Source: Flavobacteriales bacterium
Lineage (GTDB): Bacteria; Bacteroidota; Bacteroidia; Flavobacteriales; Flavobacteriaceae
Reading direction: 5' to 3'
Assembly (NCBI GenBank): GCA_015494775.1
Contig: WGAP01000049.1
Span: 1-5,264 of the forward strand
DNA: 5,264 nucleotides
Positions 1 to 5,264 of the stretch are shown here, piece after piece (the first letter of the stretch is position 1; the number at the start of each line of letters is the position of its first letter). The translations under genes were made by a program, and so were the position numbers. The notes below the pieces were generated by a model that saw nothing but the letters and a program-made list of their open reading frames with translations, was not told the DNA's origin and did no database searches.

Positions 1-1499
1 CCGGTTTTGACCCGCCGCTGTGCACCTGCAAAACGTTTTATTTCTTTGCCGCTCAAATCAATAAAAGTCCAAGCCACCAAGCCCTTACTCGCCGGCACTT
101 TTACTTCCACATAGCCCGAAGCAGGGTTGGGATAAAGTACAAAATTGCGTAGCAAATCTTCTTCGCCGATTACGCGGAAATCAAAACATTCGGTATTATC
201 CGCCGTGTTGCTCTCACCGCTTTGGGCGTCCACCACGGCGCAGGCACGATGCCAACCGCTTCCTGCGGCCGACAGGCGGGCCGAGACTTGCACCTTGGTA
301 CAGGCGGCCAAATCCACATTTTGCTGCGCCACCGTCTGATTGTCCACTTCGAACCGGACGCCGACACCCGTAAAATCATTAGCGCTTTGATTTTTGACGT
401 GCACCGAAAAGGTCAAGCTGTCGCCTTCACGTATTTCGGCCGTGCTGTAATCACTGTCCACAATGGCCAGATTTACCCCGCTGCCGCAAGTGCACATGCT
501 ACTGTCGGTGCGGCGGCGGAGCATGGGTAGCTTGGCATATAAAGCATCGCCCGGACATTCGGTTCCGCTACCCGAATCGCGATGGCCGGCGATGGTGTGC
601 AAGGTCAATCCCGACGAAGCGTGGTAGGCCGTGCCCAAAGGGTCCAAATTTTTTTGGCAACATTTAAAAGCCGCATATTCCACGAATTTGTCGTGCATCA
701 CTGCCGGCGGCTGAAAGGTGTTGAACGTACCCAAATAGGCAATTCCGCAGGTTTCGGCATTATGCCCCGAAAAATGTGCACCCTTGACGTCTTCGCCCCG
801 GCCCACATACATCAATCCGTTTTGGTCGATCAGGTAATTGTAGCCGATGTCGGCCCAGCCGCGTGTGTGCACGTGAAAATCCCATATTTGCCTTACGCGA
901 GCCGCCCAATCGCTTTCGCCGTTGGGCGTAGCCGTATGGTGGACGATAAGGAATTTGACATCGGTATGTACGGGATTGCTTTGCGGCGGACAGGCATTGT
1001 TGGGACACCATTGGTCGCGCGTAATTACCGACGGGTACGGACAATTGCACGAAGATTGAACATTGGCATTTCCGTCGGGCCGTTGGCCCGCTTTTTCCTG
1101 CAAGGCAGCGGTTTTCCCCGGCCAATAAAGGCGCACGTGCACCCGGTTGATGCGTGTGCCGGGCGCTTTTCGGATTTCGAGCCGGATCCGTTGGCGCAGG
1201 TTGGGCAAATCCGTAAAACCGAACCACGCATCGGCTTGCGGTTCCAAATCATCGGCCGGAATTTCCAGGCGTTTATTTCCCGTCAGTACAAAAACACGTA
1301 TGCCCTTGCCGGCACGATGTCCGTAAACGGCCACTTGCAGATTGACAAAAGGATTATCCTTGGCCGCTTGTACTTCAAATGCTTCGCTTGTCCATTTCCG
1401 CGCTCCGCGATGCCATTGCAGGTGTAAATTTTTCCCCGTTTGTCCGTATAATGGCAGTGCAAACACCAACCAAGTCCAAAGCCAAAGCCGTTTTTTCAT
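1..1499 (-). CDS. Secreted PGRP/Amidase_2-family N-acetylmuramoyl-L-alanine amidase with T9SS type A sorting domain (3' end outside window)
   Basis: Predicted zinc amidase cleaving the bond between MurNAc and L-Ala of peptidoglycan, outside the cell. From the ATG at 1499 the frame is open for 499 codons to the window edge. Layout: signal peptide (about residues 1-19, MKKRLWLWTWLVF..., likely cut before Q20); an unassigned beta-rich region without cysteine (about 24-135); a Cys-containing linker (C151, C153, C165, C170); the PGRP/Amidase_2 domain (about 157-330); a CARDB-like beta domain (about 340-440); and a T9SS sorting domain from F453 (VLYPNPASG). By comparison with T7 lysozyme, the zinc ligands are H187 (IVHHTAT), H306 (AGHRD) and C315 (TECPG), with Y220 (DIGYNY) as the catalytic tyrosine. 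T313 sits where T7 lysozyme has K128. H306-C315 spacing is 9, one more than in T7 lysozyme. The family's sorting domain is usually about 70-80 residues, so roughly 25-30 residues plus the stop are missing. A promoter lies directly upstream. Fold and catalysis are well supported; the biological target (own wall, prey or debris) is unknown. Confidence 0.93.
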   Translation of the reverse strand, partial: MKKRLWLWTWLVFALPLYGQTGKNLHLQWHRGARKWTSEAFEVQAAKDNPFVNLQVAVYGHRAGKGIRVFVLTGNKRLEIPADDLEPQADAWFGFTDLPNLRQRIRLEIRKAPGTRINRVHVRLYWPGKTAALQEKAGQRPDGNANVQSSCNCPYPSVITRDQWCPNNACPPQSNPVHTDVKFLIVHHTATPNGESDWAARVRQIWDFHVHTRGWADIGYNYLIDQNGLMYVGRGEDVKGAHFSGHNAETCGIAYLGTFNTFQPPAVMHDKFVEYAAFKCCQKNLDPLGTAYHASSGLTLHTIAGHRDSGSGTECPGDALYAKLPMLRRRTDSSMCTCGSGVNLAIVDSDYSTAEIREGDSLTFSVHVKNQSANDFTGVGVRFEVDNQTVAQQNVDLAACTKVQVSARLSAAGSGWHRACAVVDAQSGESNTADNTECFDFRVIGEEDLLRNFVLYPNPASGYVEVKVPASKGLVAWTFIDLSGKEIKRFAGAQRRVKT

Positions 1500-1652
1500 T
1501 TGTTTGTATCGCTTTCCTTCAAAGTTACAAAATTTGACGGGGCACAAGCAAACAGGCATCGGAAAATTCCGAAATACATCATAGGATTCCACAGGTCAGT
1601 CGTTATTATATTCGTTCCGGCCGGTGTTTATGCTACAAGTTTTGATGTTATT
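1500..1652. other. Intergenic region between the M23 peptidase and amidase genes
   Basis: This 153-base gap is the only real intergenic space in the window. Its amidase-proximal end holds the promoter described separately. The rest is AT-richer than the flanking genes and I see no ORF, tRNA or long repeat in it. Two short palindromes, CCGGCCGG at 1617-1624 and CGGAAAATTCCG at 1560-1571, lack usable loops and a following T run, so I do not call a terminator. Some read-through from the M23 gene into the amidase gene is therefore possible. Confidence 0.7.
1520..1552 (-). promoter_or_regulatory. Bacteroidota-type promoter of the amidase gene
   Basis: Read on the minus strand, TAACTTTG at 1527-1520 matches the Bacteroidota -7 consensus TAnnTTTG exactly. 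TTTG at 1552-1549 matches the -33 element, with a 21-base spacer, within the 17-23 range reported for the phylum. Transcription would start around 1513-1516, giving a leader of only about 15 bases before the ATG at 1499. The leader just before the ATG is A-rich (GATACAAACAA). The AAGGA at 1519-1515 is about 15 bases from the ATG, too far to be a normal Shine-Dalgarno site. This suggests that the amidase is transcribed independently of the genes upstream. Confidence 0.65.
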
Positions 1653-3362
1653 TCATTTGAATTTCCGGTAAAAAATCAATGTTTTTTCCGTTACATTGCC
1701 GGTGCGATCCTTGACGCGGATAAGCAATTTATGTTTGCTTCCTTCGAAGCGTAAATCATTAAAATCATATACGGCCTTTCCCGTTTTGGGCTCCCAATCC
1801 ACCAAAATCCAACGACCGTCGATATAGGCCTCCACCGAACTTATGCCCGTTTGCTTGTCCGATACGCGAAAACGCAGATAACGCCACCGGCTGATCCATT
1901 GCCCGTTACGAATGTTTAAGCCCGAAATCACCGGCGGAATGCTGTCGAAAAACACCTTGTAATGACCGAAGTTGTAAGTATTCAAAATCAAACTGTCGCG
2001 TTTGCGCCGGGCCGTGGCAAAATAATATTTTCCGTTTCGTTCCGAAAAACGCGCCAAATAGGTGTAAACTTTTTGCGCCGGCGGGATGTCTTTCAAACTG
2101 TATGCCACCCTAAAACGCCGGTTAAGCGGAATGTCCGGCCGTCCGATGCTGAACGCACGGTAATCCTCCACCAGGGCAATGCGCGTGCTGTCATAAACAC
2201 AATGCCGTGGAATATACACGCGCACCGCATCATCACCCAAATAGGTTTCGTGCGACCAACCGGCGGTTTTCACTTCTCCGTCATACTCAGGCGGATGGTT
2301 TTCGAAGGATTGCCGCGGCTTCCGGCCGATAACCCAAGCATAAACATGACTTGTATTGCCTTCGAAATCGGCCAATTCAATCTTAATTTTGTAGGTCTTC
2401 CCCGATTCCACGGGAAGAACGCCGTGCCGCACCAATTGGGTAAATACCGGAAGTTCGGCCAACGGATGTTTCCAAAGCCGTTGCACATACACATGTTCCC
2501 GCACATAGCGCGGATAATCGATAAGCAAATTGATGCAGCGGTTGAGCCCGTAATCCAAGCGGTCCATACGGGTTTCGTAGGTTTTGATGCCGTTGACAAA
2601 CACGCTGATGCGATATAGCCCGTTTTTGTTCCACGTGTTGTTTTGACGGTCGAAAGTACGGATACCCAGTCCTACGGCTCCGTAGGCCGTAACGGCCTCC
2701 ATTTGGTAATCATGTCCTTGTTGTTTGTCCAAAATGCCTTGTATGGGTTTGTTCCCTCCGGCCACCACCGAACTATCGGCCAAGGGATAAAACCACAAAT
2801 CCACCAGGTGCGGCGGCAAGGTGTCGGGCACCCGGAAGCCGAAGCGCATGGGATTGACCGGATGGGCTTCGTCTTCGCGCAATTCAAAATGCAGGTGCGG
2901 GCCGAACGAGCCGCCCGTGTTGCCCGAATAGCCGATGACCTGTCCTTTTTTTACCGGAAAAAGATTCTCGTTGAGCCGAAGTTCAATAAAAAAGCGTTGT
3001 TTTTCATACTGCTTGCGCTTGACATATCCGGCCAAATCGCCGGCAAAGGCGCTCAAATGTGCATAGACCGATATTTTCCCGTCGGGATGTTTGACATAAA
3101 CCACCTTTCCGTAACCGCCCCGTTGGACCTTGATGCGGTAAATATATCCGTCGGCAATGGCATGGACTTTATATCCCGTTCGGCCATTGGTTTTGATGTC
3201 CAATCCCGCATGGAAATGCCCCGGCCGTAATTCGCCGAAAGTGGCCGAAAGCAAGGGCGGCAAGTCCAAGGGAAAACGATAGCCCGTAGTGTCGGCCGTC
3301 TGTGCCTGCAATCCGGCAAGTGCCGATATTGTCAGTAGGAAAAACAAAAAACAGCGCTTCAT
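1653..3362 (-). CDS. Secreted M23 (LytM/peptidase_M23) family metallopeptidase with beta-rich C-terminal region
   Basis: Predicted zinc endopeptidase, probably acting on peptidoglycan peptide cross-bridges in the periplasm or at the cell surface; 569 residues, complete. Residues 1-20 form a signal peptide (MKRCFLFFLLTISALAGLQA) with likely cleavage before Q21; there is no lipobox. The M23 domain spans about 30-176. All LytM-type residues are present: H51 and D55 (HAGLD, HxxxD), H102 (YAHL), and H156 and H158 (GPHLHFE, HxH). The enzyme is therefore likely active, unlike degenerate EnvC/NlpD-type activators. About 390 further residues are beta-rich; the last 94 (from P476) look like an Ig-like module with SDKQTGISSVEAYIDG and VKDRTGN motifs. 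No T9SS sorting domain is present, so it probably stays in the envelope. The ATG overlaps the stop of the small membrane protein gene upstream (ATGA), pointing to coupled translation. Substrate specificity cannot be read from the sequence; cross-bridge cleavage is inferred from the family. Confidence 0.92.
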   Translation of the reverse strand: MKRCFLFFLLTISALAGLQAQTADTTGYRFPLDLPPLLSATFGELRPGHFHAGLDIKTNGRTGYKVHAIADGYIYRIKVQRGGYGKVVYVKHPDGKISVYAHLSAFAGDLAGYVKRKQYEKQRFFIELRLNENLFPVKKGQVIGYSGNTGGSFGPHLHFELREDEAHPVNPMRFGFRVPDTLPPHLVDLWFYPLADSSVVAGGNKPIQGILDKQQGHDYQMEAVTAYGAVGLGIRTFDRQNNTWNKNGLYRISVFVNGIKTYETRMDRLDYGLNRCINLLIDYPRYVREHVYVQRLWKHPLAELPVFTQLVRHGVLPVESGKTYKIKIELADFEGNTSHVYAWVIGRKPRQSFENHPPEYDGEVKTAGWSHETYLGDDAVRVYIPRHCVYDSTRIALVEDYRAFSIGRPDIPLNRRFRVAYSLKDIPPAQKVYTYLARFSERNGKYYFATARRKRDSLILNTYNFGHYKVFFDSIPPVISGLNIRNGQWISRWRYLRFRVSDKQTGISSVEAYIDGRWILVDWEPKTGKAVYDFNDLRFEGSKHKLLIRVKDRTGNVTEKTLIFYRKFK

Positions 3363-3368
3363 TCCTCC
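3359..3368 (-). promoter_or_regulatory. Start-stop overlap (ATGA) with adjoining GGAGGA, coupling the small membrane protein gene to the M23 gene
   Basis: On the minus strand the sequence reads CCGGAGGAATGA. The M23 ATG is 3362-3360 and the stop TGA of the 60-residue gene is 3361-3359. GGAGGA at 3368-3363 abuts the ATG, leaving only about one base between GGAGG and the start, shorter than a normal Shine-Dalgarno spacing. It also encodes the Glu-Glu end of the upstream protein. Re-initiation by ribosomes finishing the upstream gene is the likely mode. No other nearby start would keep the signal peptide, so this ATG is favoured. Confidence 0.6.
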
Positions 3369-3541
3369 GGTTTGTCTTTTTTGTCCTTACGCATCAGCAG
3401 GTAGATGGATGCGGCCATGTAGAGCACAAAAAGCATGATATTCCCACCCGAAAGCCGCGGCGGAACCACCAGCAGTCCGTAATAGACAATAACTCCCATC
3501 ACAAACAATACCAAGGTAAGCAAAGGTTTGTTTTTGAACAT
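3359..3541 (-). CDS. Small predicted membrane protein, 60 residues, two transmembrane helices
   Basis: I do not recognise a named family. The 60-residue product has two hydrophobic stretches, about residues 6-28 (LLTLVLFVMGVIVYYGLLVV) and 34-49 (NIMLFVLYMAASIYLL). They are joined by a short PPRLSGG turn and followed by a charged tail (RKDKKDKPEE). By the positive-inside rule, the Lys/Arg-rich tail and the N-terminal KNK would both sit in the cytoplasm, giving a helical hairpin. It starts one base after the TAA of the M48 protease gene. The sequence before the ATG is A-rich (CAAAAAAAATCGAATTAAA) with no Shine-Dalgarno motif, as is common in Bacteroidota. Its stop overlaps the M23 start by four bases. 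The tight placement on both sides, a good start codon and the clear membrane pattern support a real gene. A role as accessory subunit or regulator of a neighbour is only a guess. Confidence 0.8.
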   Translation of the reverse strand: MFKNKPLLTLVLFVMGVIVYYGLLVVPPRLSGGNIMLFVLYMAASIYLLMRKDKKDKPEE

Positions 3542-3542
3542 T

Positions 3543-4787
3543 TTAATTCGATTTTTTTTGGATTAACGAACGTATTCGGGCATCCAATGGCGGATGCGAA
3601 TAATGGAATTGCACATACAGGCGGTCGGGTGTAAGGTTGGACAAATTACGCGCCGCCAACTTTTTGAGAGCGCCGATTAATTGTCCGGCATAACCGTAGC
3701 GCGCGGCATAGGCATCGGCTTGGAATTCAAAACGGCGTGAAAGTGAATTACTGAGCCAGCCCGTCAGCACCGTAAAAGGTTCGTAAAGCAAGGCAAAGGC
3801 CGTTAGTCCCACGGCAAAGGATGCCTCCTTGGCGCCCAATGCCCGTGCCAGTGCCGCATTGTCGATGACCAACGACAGCATGTAAAACATCAGTCCGGTT
3901 ATGGCCACCGACAGCACAATTTGCCTTAAAATATGCCGGTGCTTGTAATGTCCGATTTCGTGCGCCATCACCGCGGCTATTTCATCCGGTGTCATTTGAT
4001 CGACAAGTGTATCGAACAAGACGATTTTCTTCATCGGCCCCAAGCCCGAAAAATAAGCGTTGGCCTTGGTGCTGCGCTTGCCGGCATCCATCACGTAGAT
4101 ATTACGCAAGCGAAAACCGGCCTTGGTCGCCAATTTTTCCAAGGCATCACGCAATTCGCCTTCGGGCAATGGCGTCAGTTTGTTAAACCACGGCACAATG
4201 ATGTCCGTATAAAGCATGCTCATCAACACACTGGAACCGCTGATAAGCACCCAGGCCCAAATCCAAAATGAAGTCCCCGTCTGCCGGTAAAACCACCAAA
4301 TGGCCGTAAGCAACAACCCGCCGATGAGCATGGTCAAAACCAAGGATTTGATTTTATCCGAAACGAACAAGCGTAAATTACTCCGGTTGAAACCGTATTT
4401 TTCCTCGATCCGGAATACGGCATACCACGAAAAGGGCAACGAAATCAGGAAGGATGCCAGATAAAGCAGGCCGAAATAGGCCATCATTTGCGCCCATTCG
4501 CTTTGGAAATAATGTCCCAAAGCATCATAAAGCCGTCCGAAACCCTTGAACAACAACATCAGCAGGAGCAAAATAAACGAAACCGCGTCCTGCACCCGCC
4601 CAAAGCGGTGGTTTTCACGTTTGTAATCCATGCTTTTGCGGTATTGCTCCGCATCATAAATATCTTGTGTTTCGGGCGGCAAAGCGTCGCCGAAATGCTT
4701 CGCATTGCGCCACCGCAGGTATTGTTCCCAGCCGAAACCGGCCGTTACAATCAGCAGCAACAGAATGTAAAGTCCTTGCTCACTCAT
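3543..4787 (-). CDS. Ste24-like M48 family integral-membrane zinc metalloprotease
   Basis: The 414-residue protein resembles the M48A (Ste24/CAAX prenyl protease 1) group over its full length. The N-terminal half is an M48_N-type membrane region carrying the family-typical EKYGFN (129-134). The catalytic half has NAYFSGLG (243-250), the HEXXH zinc motif HEIGH (276-280, E277 as general base) and the third zinc ligand E354 in EFQAD (354-358). HPP at 398-400 is the conserved C-terminal motif. Hydrophobic segments near 5-20, 68-82, 100-121, 148-167, 174-195, 288-308 and 324-343 fit the seven-helix Ste24 barrel. Bacteria lack CAAX prenylation, so a role in membrane-protein quality control or peptide processing is more likely; that is inferred. 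The ATG at 4787 lies inside the end of pth (8-base overlap, ATGAGTGA), suggesting coupled translation. The length is normal for the family and no key residue is missing. Confidence 0.94.
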   Translation of the reverse strand: MSEQGLYILLLLIVTAGFGWEQYLRWRNAKHFGDALPPETQDIYDAEQYRKSMDYKRENHRFGRVQDAVSFILLLLMLLFKGFGRLYDALGHYFQSEWAQMMAYFGLLYLASFLISLPFSWYAVFRIEEKYGFNRSNLRLFVSDKIKSLVLTMLIGGLLLTAIWWFYRQTGTSFWIWAWVLISGSSVLMSMLYTDIIVPWFNKLTPLPEGELRDALEKLATKAGFRLRNIYVMDAGKRSTKANAYFSGLGPMKKIVLFDTLVDQMTPDEIAAVMAHEIGHYKHRHILRQIVLSVAITGLMFYMLSLVIDNAALARALGAKEASFAVGLTAFALLYEPFTVLTGWLSNSLSRRFEFQADAYAARYGYAGQLIGALKKLAARNLSNLTPDRLYVQFHYSHPPLDARIRSLIQKKSN

Positions 4788-5264
4788 CTTTGGCGGGCTT
4801 GCGGTTGAACAACGTCATGGCCTGTTGAAGGCCTTCGAGCAACCAAGTGCGCAAAGCATCCAACACGCGGTCAAGGATGGCCGGCAACTGCCGTATTTCG
4901 TTTTCCGACCAACGTCCCAACACATAATCCACCTGTTCGCCAGGCGCAAAATCCTTACCCACACCGATACGCAGGCGGGCAAAACGTTCGGTGCCCAGTG
5001 TTTCGATGATATTACGCAATCCGTTGTGTCCGCCGTGAGAGCCCTTGGCGCGGATACGGATTTGCCCGAAGGGCAAGTTAATGTCGTCGGTGATGACCAT
5101 CAGATTTTCCAAGGGGATATTCTCCTTTTCCAACCAATAGCGCACGGCCTTGCCCGACAGGTTCATGTAGGTTTGCGGTTTGATGATCACGATGATTTTC
5201 CCGCGGTAGCGGGCTTTGGCCACTTGGGCATACCGGCCGGAACCGAAATCTACATCCAAGGCCC
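4780..5264 (-). CDS. pth: Peptidyl-tRNA hydrolase, C-terminal part (5' end outside window)
   Basis: Cytoplasmic Pth hydrolyses the ester between peptide and tRNA on prematurely released peptidyl-tRNAs, recycling tRNA. The visible 160 residues align with E. coli Pth from roughly residue 40 onward. Numbered from the window edge, they include TYMNLSGKAV (N34 matches E. coli N68), ITDDINLPFG (D59 matches D93) and GSHGGHNGLRNII (N80 matches N114). RLRIGVGKD and the VDYVLGRW region follow. The N-terminal part with the GNPG motif and the catalytic His is missing because the gene runs off the right edge; this is a window cut, not damage. The frame stays open up to base 5264, and the TTG at 5259 falls within the conserved fold, so it is not the start. 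The stop TGA overlaps the M48 protease start. Pth is often found beside rplY and prs in Bacteroidota, so these may lie just to the right. Confidence 0.96.
   Translation of the reverse strand, partial: ALDVDFGSGRYAQVAKARYRGKIIVIIKPQTYMNLSGKAVRYWLEKENIPLENLMVITDDINLPFGQIRIRAKGSHGGHNGLRNIIETLGTERFARLRIGVGKDFAPGEQVDYVLGRWSENEIRQLPAILDRVLDALRTWLLEGLQQAMTLFNRKPAKDE

Noticed and set aside
582..1427. Long plus-strand open frame of 281 codons
   Set aside because: It lies entirely antisense to the amidase, whose frame carries a signal peptide, zinc ligands and a T9SS domain. The plus-strand translation shows no recognisable motif and looks like a composition by-product.
1560..1624. Short palindromes CGGAAAATTCCG and CCGGCCGG as a terminator for the M23 gene
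   Set aside because: Neither leaves a proper loop, stems are four to five pairs at most, and no T run follows on the minus strand.
1962..3230. Two long plus-strand open frames (1962-2618 and 2643-3230)
   Set aside because: Both are antisense to the M23 peptidase gene, have no recognisable domain, and their translations look like mirrored codon bias.
1653..3362. M23 protein as a non-catalytic amidase activator (EnvC/NlpD type)
   Set aside because: HxxxD, the YAHL histidine and HxH are all intact, whereas activators have lost several of these residues.
5257..5259. TTG as the start codon of pth
   Set aside because: The frame is open to the window edge, and the TTG lies inside the conserved Pth fold, about 40-50 residues after the expected N-terminus.

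Overview
The window comes from a Bacteroidota (Cytophaga-Flavobacterium-Bacteroides group) chromosome. Three things point there. The leftmost protein ends in a recognisable type IX secretion (T9SS) type A sorting domain (an NFVLYPNPASG motif). A Bacteroidota-type promoter (TTTG, 21 bases, TAACTTTG) lies just upstream of that gene. The M23 peptidase architecture, a catalytic domain followed by about 400 residues of beta-rich sequence, is one I associate with this phylum. I cannot name the genus.

All five genes lie on the minus strand, so transcription runs from right to left. At the right edge is the C-terminal part of pth (peptidyl-tRNA hydrolase; its N-terminus is outside the window). It overlaps by 8 bases a Ste24-like M48 integral-membrane zinc metalloprotease. 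One base after that stop codon begins a 60-residue protein with two predicted membrane helices. This small gene overlaps by 4 bases (ATGA) the start of a secreted M23/LytM-type peptidase with a complete set of zinc and catalytic residues. The three junctions (8-base overlap, 1-base gap, 4-base overlap) strongly suggest one transcript with translational coupling.

After the M23 gene comes a 153-base gap with no convincing terminator, but with a promoter for the last gene. That gene encodes a secreted N-acetylmuramoyl-L-alanine amidase of the PGRP/Amidase_2 family, followed by a CARDB-like beta domain and the T9SS sorting domain. Its last residues and stop codon lie beyond the left edge. It reads as one uninterrupted frame of 499 codons from its ATG to the edge.

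Functionally the window combines a translation housekeeping gene with envelope functions: membrane proteolysis, a small membrane protein, a periplasmic or surface peptidoglycan endopeptidase candidate, and an exported peptidoglycan amidase. The last two would cut different bonds of peptidoglycan (peptide cross-bridges versus the MurNAc-L-Ala link). They are probably sent to different places, since only the amidase carries a T9SS signal. I saw no RNA genes, mobile elements, CRISPR arrays or long repeats, and no clear evidence of a wholly new system. The points most worth checking are the conserved-looking coupling of the small membrane protein with the two peptidases, and the cysteine-rich exported amidase.
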